From: Synechococcus sp. UW140
GTDB lineage: Bacteria > Cyanobacteriota > Cyanobacteriia > PCC-6307 > Cyanobiaceae
Assembly: GCA_945875915.1 (NCBI GenBank)
Contig: CAMCMT010000029.1
Coordinates: forward strand, 1 to 33,175
Reading direction: 5' to 3'
Length of the DNA stretch: 33,175 nucleotides
Shown here piece after piece: positions 1-8,321 of this stretch; within the stretch, counting starts at the first letter, position 1; every line of letters starts with the position of its first letter. The notes under the pieces were generated by a model, which saw only the letters and a program-made list of their open reading frames with translations, had not been told where the DNA came from and searched no databases. The position numbers and the translations under genes are program-made.

Positions 1-1503
1 GACCTCGGCCTTGGTCTGGCCCTGGGTTTGGATTGGCTCCTGATCAGAACCCAGCGCTCCGGCGCGGCTGGGGTCCGCATCCTGTCCGCGGGAGAACTGC
101 TCAACGGCATAGGCATCGGGGGTGGGTTCCTTGACACCCCGCACCTCCCGGTACATCTGGTCGTAGTCCAAGGCAGAACGGCTCCAGCTGTGGTCGGCGC
201 CCATGGCCCGGTGCTGTAGTTCGCGCCAGCTGTCCTTGTGGCGGTAGGCCTCCCAGGAGCGCACGATTGAGGTATAGAAATCGAGCGGGTCGTAGCGGTC
301 GAAGCAGAAGCCCGTGCCGCTGTGGTGGGCTGGGTCATGGGGCGGCACCGTGTCCACCAGGCCGCCGACCCGGCGCACGACCGGAATCGAGCCGTAGCGC
401 ATGGCCAGCAGCTGGCTGATGCCACAGGGCTCAAAGCGACTCGGCATCAAGAAGGCATCGCTGCCGGCATAGATCAGACGCGAGAGGGCGTCGTCGTAGG
501 TGAGGAATACGGAGAAACGGCCGGGATGGCGGGCAGCCATCTGCCACAAACCCGATTCAATATTGCGGTCGCCGGTGCCAAGCACCACAAATTGGCTATC
601 GGAATAGGCCAGCACCCGGTCGGCCACCTGAAGCAGCAAGTCCACCCCCTTCTGGTCCACAAGCCGACTCACGAGTCCCATCAGGTAGGACTCGGGGTTG
701 ACGGCGAGGCCCATTCGTTCCTGCAGGGCCTGCTTGCAGACCGCCTTGCCGGCTAGGTCATCGGCGGAAAAATTGGCCGGCAGGCTGGGATCGCTCAGCG
801 GATTCCAATCCTCCTGATCAATGCCATTGAGGATGCCGCGCAACTTACCGCTAACAAAGTTGAGCAAACCGTCCAACTTTTCGCCATATTCTGGCGTGCG
901 AATTTCCTCTGCATAGGTGGGCGAAACAGCATTAATACGGTCTGCGTAGAGCAGGGCTGCCGCCATGGTGTTATCCCCTTGCATATACCAGGGGATCCAG
1001 GCCATAAGATCCAGCTTCCAGCGCCAAGGACCCACGTACTTGAGATTGTGGATCGTGAAAACGGTGCTAATTTCTGGATCTTGATGCATCCAGACTGGAA
1101 TCATGCCGGTGTGCCAATCATGGCAATGAAGCACCTCGGGCTTCCAAACATGCCAGGCAAATTCCGCCGTGGCACTGGCGAAGAAGGTAAAACGCCAATC
1201 CTCGTCTTCGCCGCCATAAATACGCTCGGGATCGAAAACTGGATGGCCAATTAGATAAAGGGGCAGGCCATTAGTAGGGTGCCGCGTCTCATAGACAGCA
1301 AAATCGGTGCCCATGGTGTGGGCCCGCCAGATTGGTTCCGCCGGAATCTCAAGCTTGCTCCAGAGCCGGCCATAGCCCGGCATGATCAACCGCACGTCAT
1401 GGCCCAAGCCGGCTAGGGCGGGCGGCAAGGAGCCCACCACGTCCCCCATGCCTCCAACCTTGACCATCGGGGCGCATTCGGCTGCGGCGAACAGCACGCG
1501 CAT
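1..1503 (-). CDS. glgA: Glycogen synthase GlgA, C-terminus cut by window edge
   Basis: ADP-glucose-dependent glycogen synthase (GT5 family), which extends alpha-1,4-glucan chains in the cytoplasm for carbon storage. Translating the minus strand from the ATG at 1503 gives 501 codons with no stop before the window edge. The N-terminus reads [12 protein letters not shown], followed by the ADP-glucose-binding loop at residues 15-21 (KVGGMGD; most GT5 enzymes have Leu where this has Met19). Further on come a HCHDWHT motif, FTIHNL, the [11 protein letters not shown] segment that opens the second Rossmann domain, and the C-terminal [11 protein letters not shown] motif. The residues near the edge ([17 protein letters not shown]) look like a disordered C-terminal extension. 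It lies downstream of menB and a transpeptidase remnant on the same strand, after a strong hairpin. No Shine-Dalgarno sequence is evident before the ATG. Family assignment is secure. Confidence 0.96.
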   Translation of the reverse strand, partial: MRVLFAAAECAPMVKVGGMGDVVGSLPPALAGLGHDVRLIMPGYGRLWSKLEIPAEPIWRAHTMGTDFAVYETRHPTNGLPLYLIGHPVFDPERIYGGEDEDWRFTFFASATAEFAWHVWKPEVLHCHDWHTGMIPVWMHQDPEISTVFTIHNLKYVGPWRWKLDLMAWIPWYMQGDNTMAAALLYADRINAVSPTYAEEIRTPEYGEKLDGLLNFVSGKLRGILNGIDQEDWNPLSDPSLPANFSADDLAGKAVCKQALQERMGLAVNPESYLMGLVSRLVDQKGVDLLLQVADRVLAYSDSQFVVLGTGDRNIESGLWQMAARHPGRFSVFLTYDDALSRLIYAGSDAFLMPSRFEPCGISQLLAMRYGSIPVVRRVGGLVDTVPPHDPAHHSGTGFCFDRYDPLDFYTSIVRSWEAYRHKDSWRELQHRAMGADHSWSRSALDYDQMYREVRGVKEPTPDAYAVEQFSRGQDADPSRAGALGSDQEPIQTQGQTKAEV

Positions 1504-1530
1504 GGCGGGACAGGCGGAAGGAATCCAACT

Positions 1531-1559
1531 CTACGGGGGGCCTTCCTGGCCCCCCGTAG
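1531..1559 (-). terminator. 12-bp perfect stem-loop between transpeptidase remnant and glgA
   Basis: Bases 1531-1542 pair perfectly with 1548-1559 around a 5-base loop (TTCCT), giving a very stable GC-rich stem. It lies 28 bases upstream of the glgA ATG and about 20 bases downstream of the remnant's stop. There is no U-run after the stem on either strand, so it may be a weak terminator, a processing or stability element, or a feature of the glgA 5' leader. The structure is directly seen; the role is inference. Confidence 0.5.
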
Positions 1560-1579
1560 GCGAACTTGCCATTCTTGTT

Positions 1580-1699
1580 TCAGGGCAACACGGTCACCGG
1601 AATTCCCACATCCACCTGCTCAAACGGGTGACGCACGTCCTCGTCAAAGAGGCGCACGCAGCCATGGGATACGGCCCGGCCGACGCTGCCCCACTCAGG
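1580..1699 (-). pseudogene. Remnant of an L,D-transpeptidase (YkuD) gene: catalytic C-terminus only
   Basis: On the minus strand, 39 codons ending in TGA at 1580-1582 read as the end of a YkuD-fold L,D-transpeptidase. They contain the active-site motif SHGCVRL with its catalytic Cys, the preceding WGSVGRAV and a final VGIPVTVLP strand. L,D-transpeptidases are normally 130 residues or more and crosslink peptidoglycan; the N-terminal part and any signal peptide are missing here. The fragment has no start codon of its own in this frame, and its recognisable part begins within five bases of the menB stop codon, in a different frame from menB. The longer open frame continuing upstream is only a shadow of menB. 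A deletion that removed the menB-ykuD spacer and most of ykuD would explain this. A sequencing or assembly deletion is the alternative. Confidence 0.75.
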
Positions 1700-2537
1700 G
1701 CAGCCAGGGAGAGGCCGAGAAGTCCGGCGGCCGTTTTTCCAGAAAGGCATTGCGTCCCTCCTGACCTTCCTCGGTTCGATAAAAGAGGTGGGTGGCCTGG
1801 CCAGCCAGCTCCTGGAGACCGGCCATGCCATCAGTCTCGGCATTAAACGCCGCTTTGAGACAGCGGATCGCCGTGGGACTGTGGCCCAGCACCTCCCGGG
1901 CCCAGCGCACCCCCTCGGCCTCGAGTTGCTCAAGGGGGACCACCTGGTTGACCAGGCCCATGGCCAGGGCCTGGTCGGCCCCGTACTGGCGGCACAGGAA
2001 CCAGATTTCCCGGGCCTTGCGCTGGCCCACCACCCGGGCCAGGTAGCTGGCGCCAAAGCCGCCATCGAAGCTGCCGACCCGGGGGCCGGTCTGGCCAAAC
2101 ACGGCGTTGTCGGCCGCCAGGCTGAGGTCGCAGAGCAGGTGCAGCACCTGGCCACCACCGATGGCATAGCCGGCCACGAGGGCGATCACCACCTTGGGCA
2201 GGCTGCGGATCAGGCGCTGCAGATCGAGCACATTCAGCCGGGGCAGGCCCTCGTCATCCAGGTAGCCGCCGTCGCCGCGCACGCTCTGGTCCCCGCCGGA
2301 GCAGAAGGCGTAGGCCCCATCGGCTGCCGGACCGGCGCCCGTGAACAGCACCACCCCAATCGCCGGGTTGTCCCGCACCCGCGAGAAGGCGTCATAGAGC
2401 TCGCTCACGGTGCGGGGCCGAAAGGCGTTGCGCTTCTCGGGCCGATTGATCGCAATGCGGGCGATGCCCTCCTCACTGAGATCAAACAGGATGTCTGAAT
2501 AGGTCCCCTGGGGGATCCACGGCACCACGGAAGCCAT
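1695..2537 (-). CDS. menB: 1,4-dihydroxy-2-naphthoyl-CoA synthase MenB
   Basis: Crotonase-family enzyme that closes the naphthoquinone ring (o-succinylbenzoyl-CoA to 1,4-dihydroxy-2-naphthoyl-CoA); in cyanobacteria this leads to phylloquinone, the A1 acceptor of photosystem I. The 280-residue product has the oxyanion-hole and active-site motifs SGGDQ (80-84), GYAIGGGQ (123-130) and [14 protein letters not shown] (149-162), and the usual C-terminal PWLP. The QTG triad with Gly151 is what the bicarbonate-dependent type I enzymes carry. I chose the ATG at 2537 because homologs start close to the PW...Y.DI segment; an upstream in-frame start at 2582 would add 15 atypical residues. It lies 117 bases downstream of menD on the same strand, forming a phylloquinone pair. 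Confidence 0.96.
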   Translation of the reverse strand: MASVVPWIPQGTYSDILFDLSEEGIARIAINRPEKRNAFRPRTVSELYDAFSRVRDNPAIGVVLFTGAGPAADGAYAFCSGGDQSVRGDGGYLDDEGLPRLNVLDLQRLIRSLPKVVIALVAGYAIGGGQVLHLLCDLSLAADNAVFGQTGPRVGSFDGGFGASYLARVVGQRKAREIWFLCRQYGADQALAMGLVNQVVPLEQLEAEGVRWAREVLGHSPTAIRCLKAAFNAETDGMAGLQELAGQATHLFYRTEEGQEGRNAFLEKRPPDFSASPWLP

Positions 2538-2654
2538 CAGCCCAGGATTGGCGGCCCGGCCATTCTGCGCCGCAACTCCCAAGCGCCATGGCCTGGCCCC
2601 TTGGGCAAGCGCCGGGCCAGGGAGCCCCTGCTCGGGCCGCAGGCATGGCAGGGA

Positions 2655-4550
2655 TCAGGACCCTCCCGTTCGCCAACCCTGGCGCAGGGCATGGCGCAGG
2701 ACGGCATCGGCCTGGCGGTCCGTGCGCAGCTCCACTAAGGCCAGGCGCTCTCCGGCCGCCCAGGCCAGCCCTTCGGCCAGCTCCTCCAGGCCCGCCAGGC
2801 TGCGCCAGGGCACGCCAAACGCCGCCGCCAGGGGACCATGGCGAATCGGTTGGGGCATCGCAAACAAACGCTCGAAATCAAGACGGCCCGGACCTTGACC
2901 ATCGCCAGGGGGCCCGCTTTGGCGAGCTTGCGGGCCGGCTCCGCCTCCAATCCCTGGGCGAATCGGCAATTGCTCAAAAATGCCACCGCCGCCATTGTCC
3001 ACCAACAGAACGGTCAACTGGCCGCCCAGCTGCTGCTTCCAGAGCCAGCCATGGCTGTCGTGCAGGAGGGCTAGATCGCCGGTGAGCAAGAGCAGCCGCC
3101 CCTCCAGCTCGGCCAGGCCACAGGCGATCGAGAGGGTGCCATCGATGCCGGAGGCCCCGCGAAAGCCATAAACGCGCCGCTGGGGCCCGCGGGGATCGCC
3201 AAAGCTTTCCCAGTCCCGCACGGGGCTGCTGCTGGCCAGCATTAGGGGGACCCCAGGGGGCAGCAGGGATCCCAGCGCCCGGCTCAGGGCCGGTTCGTTC
3301 GCCGGGCCGCGGCCTGGCAGCTGGCGGTCCAACCAGGCCTGGGCGTCCGCTTCGGCGGCGAGCCAGTGGGCCCCTTGGGCCTGGGCTCCCGCCGCAGGCA
3401 ACCCTTGCCAAAACTGCTGGGGCAGGTGATCCAGCCAGGCCAGCAACCCTTGGCACCAGCGCAGGGGATCGCCGACCGCCGCATCCACGTTGCGGGGATC
3501 GGCCTCGCTGATCAGCAGCTGGGGGCCGCTAGCAGCCGCCAACCACTGCTGAAGGCGACGGCTAGCGGGCATGGGGCCAAGCCGCAGCAGCTGGCCCGGG
3601 GCCAGGTCGGCCGCCGGGACATCCAGCAGCAGGTCGTAGGCCGAGATCGTGGCCAGATCCGGCCAGCCCCGCAGGCCCGAGAGCCCATCGGCCAGCACCG
3701 GCCAGCCGCTGCGGCGCTGCCAGCGGATCAGGCCCGCGGCAAAGCACTCCAGCTGCCCTGCCGTGCCACGCCAGGGGCCGGCCACCACCACCCCAGGTCG
3801 ATCCGGATCCAACTGGGGAATCGGAGCTTCAGCCAGCCCAAAGGAAGACGGCCCCGCGACGATTGTCTTAACCAGTGCTTTGAATGGGGTCTGGGCCGGT
3901 TCCTGGGCAGGTTCCTGGGCCAGGAAGGCGAAGGCCAACTCCCCGGCCAATTCACCTGCCAGGCAGGACAGGGCCTCGGCGCCGATATGGAGCGGCTCCT
4001 CGATCGGCAAGTTGAGGTGCACGGGCCCTAGGGGACTGCCGAGGCAGGCCTGCCAGGCCCGCCTGGCCAGGGACTCCAGGCTGGCGCCATCGTTTTGGGC
4101 CAAACCTTTAGGGCTGGCCTGCAGCATCAGGCGGCAACAGGGGGCCAGGAACTGCTCCTGGTTGACGGTCTGGTTAGCCCCGCGCTGTTTCAACCGCGCC
4201 GGTCGGTCGGCGCTCAGCAGCAGCAGGGGGATGGCGCCCCAATCCGCCTCGACCACGGCCGGCAGCAGGTTGGCCACGGCGCTGCCCGAGGTGGTAACCA
4301 CCGCAGCCGGCAGGCCAGCGGCCCTGCCCAGTCCTAGGGCGAAGAAGGCGGCTGAGCGTTCATCCACGGCGGTGAACAGCTGCAGGCCATGGCGCTCCAG
4401 CAGCCCCGCCGCCACCGCTAGGGGAGCCGAGCGGCTGCCGGGACACAGCACTAGACGCTCCAGTCCCTGGCGCCTCAGGGCCTGCAGCAGGCCCAGGGCG
4501 GCCCGCAGGTTGGCCTCAGCCGTTGGGGGAGTGGGGTCAGCCAGCACCAC
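2655..4550 (-). CDS. menD: SEPHCHC synthase MenD (2-succinyl-5-enolpyruvyl-6-hydroxy-3-cyclohexene-1-carboxylate synthase)
   Basis: Thiamine-diphosphate enzyme that joins 2-oxoglutarate to isochorismate, the first committed step of phylloquinone/menaquinone synthesis. The roughly 631-residue product has CPGSRSAPLA (36-45), DERSAAFFALGLGRA, the SGSAVANLLPAVVEA loop, and in the C-terminal domain the cofactor-binding region GTLSIACGLAELEG...LTGDLALLHD with DNGGGGIF. No ATG lies near the conserved N-terminus; tandem GTG codons at 4550 and 4547 are the best starts, since extending to the next ATG (4868) would run through the divergent lepB gene. A short repeat at about 3898-3922 encodes AQEPAQEP, a mid-protein linker. 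It is divergent from lepB and probably co-transcribed with menB. Confidence 0.93.
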   Translation of the reverse strand: MVLADPTPPTAEANLRAALGLLQALRRQGLERLVLCPGSRSAPLAVAAGLLERHGLQLFTAVDERSAAFFALGLGRAAGLPAAVVTTSGSAVANLLPAVVEADWGAIPLLLLSADRPARLKQRGANQTVNQEQFLAPCCRLMLQASPKGLAQNDGASLESLARRAWQACLGSPLGPVHLNLPIEEPLHIGAEALSCLAGELAGELAFAFLAQEPAQEPAQTPFKALVKTIVAGPSSFGLAEAPIPQLDPDRPGVVVAGPWRGTAGQLECFAAGLIRWQRRSGWPVLADGLSGLRGWPDLATISAYDLLLDVPAADLAPGQLLRLGPMPASRRLQQWLAAASGPQLLISEADPRNVDAAVGDPLRWCQGLLAWLDHLPQQFWQGLPAAGAQAQGAHWLAAEADAQAWLDRQLPGRGPANEPALSRALGSLLPPGVPLMLASSSPVRDWESFGDPRGPQRRVYGFRGASGIDGTLSIACGLAELEGRLLLLTGDLALLHDSHGWLWKQQLGGQLTVLLVDNGGGGIFEQLPIRPGIGGGAGPQARQSGPPGDGQGPGRLDFERLFAMPQPIRHGPLAAAFGVPWRSLAGLEELAEGLAWAAGERLALVELRTDRQADAVLRHALRQGWRTGGS

Positions 4551-4631
4551 AGCGGAGGGGGTGGGGATCAGCCGATCATGCTGAAGCGCCGGAAGGGTCC
4601 CGGTCCTTTTGCCCTCACCTCGCAATCGCCG

Positions 4632-5267
4632 ATGGCCGCAGCCCCTCCCGACCCCGCCGACCAGGCGGCAGCAGCAACCGCATCGGCTCCCCCAATCCCG
4701 GCGGCGCCGAAGCCCTGGTGGGCCTCCTTCCTGCTCTGGCTGGCCCTGGCCCTGCTGCTGCGCTGGGCGGTGGTCGAGCCCCGCTGGATCCCGTCGGGCT
4801 CGATGCTGCCCACCCTGGAGCTCCAGGACCGGGTTCTTGTGGAGAAAGTGCGACCCAAACTGGGCCAACCCCTACCCCTGGGCACGATCGTGGTCTTCCA
4901 TCCCCCTGAGGCCCTGCTGGCCGCTGGCTACGACCCCAAGGCGGCCCTGATCAAGCGAGTGGTGGGCCGCTCCGGAGATGTCGTTGAGGTGAAAGGCGGC
5001 CAGCTCTATCGCAATGGTGAAGCGGTGGTCGAACCCTGGCTAGCCGAACCAATGCTTTACCGCTTTGGCCCGGTCACCGTGCCGACCGGCAACCTGCTGG
5101 TGCTGGGTGACAACCGCAATGCCAGCCTCGATTCCCACCTTTGGGGGCCCCTGCCCAGCCAGGAGGTGATCGGCACGGCCCTGGTCCGCTACTGGCCCTG
5201 GACCCGCATCGGCCTGCTTCGGTTTTCCGCAAACGATCCCCCAGCCCAGGCCTTACAGCTGGGGTAA
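4632..5267 (+). CDS. lepB: Signal peptidase I LepB
   Basis: Membrane-bound type I signal peptidase (S26 family), which removes signal peptides from secreted and thylakoid-lumen proteins. The 211-residue product has a proline/alanine-rich cytoplasmic N-tail, one membrane segment at about residues 30-48, then the catalytic serine in PSGSMLPTL (Ser57) and the general-base lysine in ALIKRVVG (Lys108). The GDNRNASLDSHLWGPLP box follows near the end. All family boxes are present, so it should be active. I chose the ATG at 4632; an ATG at 4578 would add an 18-residue basic N-tail but sits only 27 bases from the menD start. A DUF760 gene follows almost immediately. Confidence 0.95.
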   Translation: MAAAPPDPADQAAAATASAPPIPAAPKPWWASFLLWLALALLLRWAVVEPRWIPSGSMLPTLELQDRVLVEKVRPKLGQPLPLGTIVVFHPPEALLAAGYDPKAALIKRVVGRSGDVVEVKGGQLYRNGEAVVEPWLAEPMLYRFGPVTVPTGNLLVLGDNRNASLDSHLWGPLPSQEVIGTALVRYWPWTRIGLLRFSANDPPAQALQLG

Positions 5268-5298
5268 GGTGATGGAGGTGACACGGAGCAGACCGGAG

Positions 5299-5646
5299 AT
5301 GTTCAACCCGGAGTTCCTTACGACGGACAGCGAATCAGCCCATAACAATTCCCTGATTCAGTACCTCCAGGAGCAATCTCCGGATGTGCTCCAACGGGTG
5401 GCCCGCTCCGCCAGTTCCGAGATCCAGGACATCATTCGTCATAACGTTCATGGCCTGCTGGGCATGCTGCCTAGCGAACAATTTGAAGTCAAAATCCAGG
5501 CCAGCCGAGATAACCTCGCCGGCCTGCTGGCTTCAGCGATGATGACGGGTTACTTCCTGCGCCAGATGGAGCAGCGCATGGAGCTAGAAGCCAGCCTATT
5601 TAGCGAGGACAGCCTGGACGCCGATCCGGGCGAACTGGAACTCTGA
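5299..5646 (+). CDS. DUF760 family protein, cyanobacteria/plastid-specific
   Basis: Soluble helical protein of the DUF760 family, found in cyanobacteria and plant chloroplasts; its molecular role is not established to my knowledge. The core from NSLIQYLQEQSPDVL through IIRHNV.GLLGMLPSEQFEV to LLASAMMTGYFLRQMEQR is the family signature, followed by an acidic tail. I favour the ATG at 5299 (115 residues), because MFNPEFL is how relatives begin and a GGAG sequence lies ten bases upstream; an ATG at 5272 or GTG at 5269 would add nine or ten residues. The lepB stop lies just upstream at 5265-5267, so the two are probably one transcript ending at the terminator at 5731-5762. Confidence 0.9.
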   Translation: MFNPEFLTTDSESAHNNSLIQYLQEQSPDVLQRVARSASSEIQDIIRHNVHGLLGMLPSEQFEVKIQASRDNLAGLLASAMMTGYFLRQMEQRMELEASLFSEDSLDADPGELEL

Positions 5647-5730
5647 AGACCTGCAGGGTTAGGTCCCAAGGTCCGTACCAGACCTGGGATCCCAACCCAA
5701 TCGATAGGGACCAGCCCAATGGGGCATCCC

Positions 5731-5762
5731 ATTGCGGGTTTCTAGCCGCAATGTCTTTTTTT
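5731..5762 (+). terminator. Rho-independent terminator of the lepB-DUF760 unit
   Basis: A 7-bp stem (ATTGCGG at 5731-5737 with CCGCAAT at 5746-5752) and an 8-base loop are followed after three bases by a run of seven T on the plus strand. It lies 85 bases after the DUF760 stop and just before the convergent DUF4336 stop. A second short hairpin (AATGGG 5718-5723 with CCCATT 5728-5733) overlaps its left arm, so the two are mutually exclusive. Confidence 0.8.
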
Positions 5763-5768
5763 CGCCCT

Positions 5769-6932
5769 TCATTTTGGCCGGGCCCCAGGCACCAGCCCCC
5801 ATGCCAGCAGCCGGTCATCGATGGCGGCCAGGGTGGCCCAATCGCCGCTGCTGGGGGCCCAGGGCCTGCTTTCCAGTTCCGCTGCAAGCCTGGCGAAATC
5901 AGTGCCATTGCAGGCCATCGGGGCCAGGTAATGGGCACCAACCATCTGGCTGATGCCCTGCAGCCGCGACAGGCGCCGCAGCCACTCGAGCAGGAGGCCC
6001 CGGTGGCGGGGGAACACCAGCCGCTCAAGCACCGGGGCTAGTTGCAGCCGGGGCTGGCCATTGGTCAGCAGGGCCGAGAAGGCCTCCTGCCAGCCGTTCT
6101 GCCAGCGGAAGGGATAGAAACCGAAATAGCTCCTGGGGTTCCTTAACCCGGGCCGAAACGCCTGGGACCAGATCTGGCCCAAGGGCAGCACCTCCAGGGG
6201 CGCCGGCTGGAAATAGGAGGCAAACAGCACCAGTCGTTGCCAGCCCTTGCGGCGCTGCTCGGCGCTATCAACAAGGGGCTCATCGCCCCGGTCGCGGGCA
6301 TGGAACAACAAGGGAGTGGGATCGGCCTCCAACAGCTCGGGCGGCTCGGCGCCGATCGCCACCAGGGCATCGGTGACCAGCAGGCTGCCGCTGGCTTTAT
6401 GGAAACAACTGACTTCCATGAAGCGACCCAGACCCAGATCCACCGGTCCCAGCGAGTCCCACACCAACTGGTCCCCATGGGGCAGGCCGTCCTCCAGGAG
6501 GGTGTGGGTGCGGCCCGCTGGAAAACCTAGCCACCGCAAGGGCAGGCCCACAGGGAAGCTCCACTGGCCAGGACTCACCCACACCTGGGCCCTGGGGAAG
6601 GCCCGGGCCAGGGACGGCAGGGGCAGCTTGTGCTCGAGCCCCGAGCTGGTCGCCAGCACAATCGTGGTCACGGGCCCATAGGTCGCCTCCAGCTGGTGCA
6701 GCTGGCCCAGCAGCTCCTGGGTTGGGGCGACGGGTGCATAAAGCAGCAGACCTTCGCGCAGCCGCAGCACGGTCATGCGGATCGGCACCGCCACGTAGAA
6801 GATCCCCTGGAGCTGCTCGAAACTCCAAACCTGACCGGGAACCAGTTCCCGCACCAGGGTGGGGCGCCGGCCGTAGGGATAGAGCGGCAACAGGGGCCAC
6901 CAGGGCCAGTGCTGATCCACCAGGGCAGGCAC
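5769..6932 (-). CDS. DUF4336 domain protein
   Basis: Member of the DUF4336 family, common in cyanobacteria, algae and plants and distantly related to metallo-beta-lactamase-fold proteins; biochemical function unknown. The 387-residue product shows family blocks WPLLPLYPYGRRPTLVREL, ASSGLEHKLPLPSLARAFP, VWVSPGQWSFP and DPTPLLFHARDRGDEPLVD. Frequent histidines (FHKASG, LLFHARD, GAHYLAP) could bind metal, but the HxHxDH hallmark of active beta-lactamase-fold hydrolases is not seen. I start it at the GTG at 6932, preceded by GGGGA at good spacing. The longer reading from the ATG at 7022 starts inside the psbA terminator stem and is unlikely. It lies downstream of psbA on the same strand but behind that terminator. 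Confidence 0.88.
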   Translation of the reverse strand: MPALVDQHWPWWPLLPLYPYGRRPTLVRELVPGQVWSFEQLQGIFYVAVPIRMTVLRLREGLLLYAPVAPTQELLGQLHQLEATYGPVTTIVLATSSGLEHKLPLPSLARAFPRAQVWVSPGQWSFPVGLPLRWLGFPAGRTHTLLEDGLPHGDQLVWDSLGPVDLGLGRFMEVSCFHKASGSLLVTDALVAIGAEPPELLEADPTPLLFHARDRGDEPLVDSAEQRRKGWQRLVLFASYFQPAPLEVLPLGQIWSQAFRPGLRNPRSYFGFYPFRWQNGWQEAFSALLTNGQPRLQLAPVLERLVFPRHRGLLLEWLRRLSRLQGISQMVGAHYLAPMACNGTDFARLAAELESRPWAPSSGDWATLAAIDDRLLAWGLVPGARPK

Positions 6933-7004
6933 GCAGGTTCCCCATCCTCGCAAGCGAATCCCGCACCCGAGGGGCCTTGTGCCAAGCCCCAGGCCCTTAG
7001 CCAC

Positions 7005-7033
7005 AAAAAGGCCCCCTGCCATGGCAGGGGGCC
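7005..7033 (-). terminator. Rho-independent terminator of psbA
   Basis: A 24-base perfect palindrome (7010-7033, centred on CCATGG) is followed on the minus strand by five T (plus-strand A at 7005-7009). It lies 46 bases beyond the psbA stop. An extremely GC-rich stem plus U-tract is a textbook intrinsic terminator and fits the need to isolate the abundant psbA transcript from the downstream DUF4336 gene. Confidence 0.9.
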
Positions 7034-7079
7034 GGCGAAGACCTGGCTGGCGGATCCGGGGGAGACCTCCTGCTAGCGA

Positions 7080-8156
7080 TCAACCGATGGCGGGAGCGGT
7101 CAGGGCCACGGGGGTGGTCTGAACGGCAGCCAGATCGAGGGGGAAGTTGTGGGCGTTGCGCTCGTGCATCACTTCCATGCCCAAACCAGCGCGGTTGAGG
7201 ATGTCCGCCCAGGTGTTCACCACCCGTCCCTGGGAATCCAGAATCGACTGGTTGAAGTTAAAGCCGTTGAGATTGAAGGCCATGGTGCTGACGCCCAGGC
7301 TGGTGAACCAGATGCCCACCACCGGCCAACCGGCCAGGAAGAAGTGGAGGCTGCGGCTGTTGTTGAAGGAGGCGTATTGGAAGATCAGGCGACCAAAGTA
7401 ACCGTGGGCAGCCACGATGTTGTAGGTCTCTTCCTCCTGGCCAAACTTATAGCCATAGTTCTGGGACTCAGTTTCTGTGGTTTCGCGCACCAACGAGGAC
7501 GTGACCAGCGAACCATGCATGGCGGAGAACAGGCTGCCACCGAAGACACCAGCCACACCCAGCATGTGGAAAGGGTGCAACAGGATGTTGTGCTCAGCCT
7601 GGAACACCAACATAAAGTTGAAGGTGCCGGAGATGCCGAGGGGCATGCCATCGGAGAAGGAGCCCTGCCCAAAGGGGTAGATCAGGAAAACGGCAAAGGC
7701 AGCCGAGAGCGGGGCGCTGTAGGCAACGCAGATCCAGGGGCGCATGCCCAGTCGGTAGGAGAGCTCCCATTGGCGACCCATGTAGGCCGAGATGCCGATC
7801 AGGAAGTGGAACACCACCAGCTGATAGGGGCCACCGTTGTAGAGCCACTCATCGAGGCTGGCCGCTTCCCAGACCGGGTAGAGGTGCAGGCCAATGGCGT
7901 TGCTGGAGGGGATCACAGCGCCGGAGATAATGTTGTTGCCATACAGGAACGAACCGGCAACGGGCTCGCGGATCCCATCGATGTCGACGGGGGGAGCGGC
8001 AATGAAGGCAATGATGAAGCAGAGGGTCGCCGTGAGAAGACAGGGGATCATCAGCACACCGAACCAGCCCACATAAATGCGGTTGTCGGTAGAGGTCACC
8101 CACTGGCAGAAGCTTTCCCAGCTACTGCGGCGGCCGCTGCGAATTGCAGTGGTCAT
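7080..8156 (-). CDS. psbA: Photosystem II D1 protein, Q130 (D1:1-like) form
   Basis: Reaction-centre subunit of photosystem II that binds P680, pheophytin, QB and most of the Mn4CaO5 cluster in the thylakoid membrane. The 358-residue product is unmistakable: redox tyrosine in FLIYPFGQ (Tyr160 here, standard 161), the 189/190 histidine region, QB site and C-terminal NFPLDLA, cleaved after Ala344 (standard numbering). Numbering is one lower than standard because the N-terminus is one residue shorter. The residue equivalent to 130 is Gln (YMGRQWELS), as in the D1:1 form typical of low or moderate light rather than the high-light Glu form. It is monocistronic, with its own promoter region and strong terminator. 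No Shine-Dalgarno sequence precedes the ATG (leader ends TTTCCTTCC). Confidence 0.99.
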   Translation of the reverse strand: MTTAIRSGRRSSWESFCQWVTSTDNRIYVGWFGVLMIPCLLTATLCFIIAFIAAPPVDIDGIREPVAGSFLYGNNIISGAVIPSSNAIGLHLYPVWEAASLDEWLYNGGPYQLVVFHFLIGISAYMGRQWELSYRLGMRPWICVAYSAPLSAAFAVFLIYPFGQGSFSDGMPLGISGTFNFMLVFQAEHNILLHPFHMLGVAGVFGGSLFSAMHGSLVTSSLVRETTETESQNYGYKFGQEEETYNIVAAHGYFGRLIFQYASFNNSRSLHFFLAGWPVVGIWFTSLGVSTMAFNLNGFNFNQSILDSQGRVVNTWADILNRAGLGMEVMHERNAHNFPLDLAAVQTTPVALTAPAIG

Positions 8157-8219
8157 GGAAGGAAAGAGAACGGGTTGGCCGCCAGAAGCGGTCTTTCAAC
8201 GCTAAGAACTTCCGGCCAA

Positions 8220-8247
8220 ATCACAACAGGGCGAAACCAAACGTCAA
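8220..8247 (-). promoter_or_regulatory. Candidate psbA promoter
   Basis: On the minus strand, TTGACG (8247-8242) and TGTGAT (8225-8220) are separated by 16 bases and would start transcription roughly 55 bases before the psbA ATG, a leader length usual for psbA. The -35 box matches the sigma-70 consensus in five of six positions; the -10 match is only moderate. Another AT-rich stretch near 8275-8285 could serve instead. Confidence 0.35.
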
Positions 8248-8321
8248 AGCCCTTCAACAAACTTCAGGCGCCTTTAAATTTCTTTGCGATACCTCCTGGC
8301 CTCGCAACGCAAGTTCAGAAA

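Noticed and set aside
1700-2167. Upstream continuation of the L,D-transpeptidase reading frame
   Set aside because: Upstream of 1699 this frame is the +1 shadow of menB; only the last 39 codons resemble YkuD.
3366-4584. Overlapping long plus-strand frames (221 and 311 codons) antisense to menD
   Set aside because: Composition is Ala/Gly/Arg/Gln-rich shadow of menD codons; no family match.
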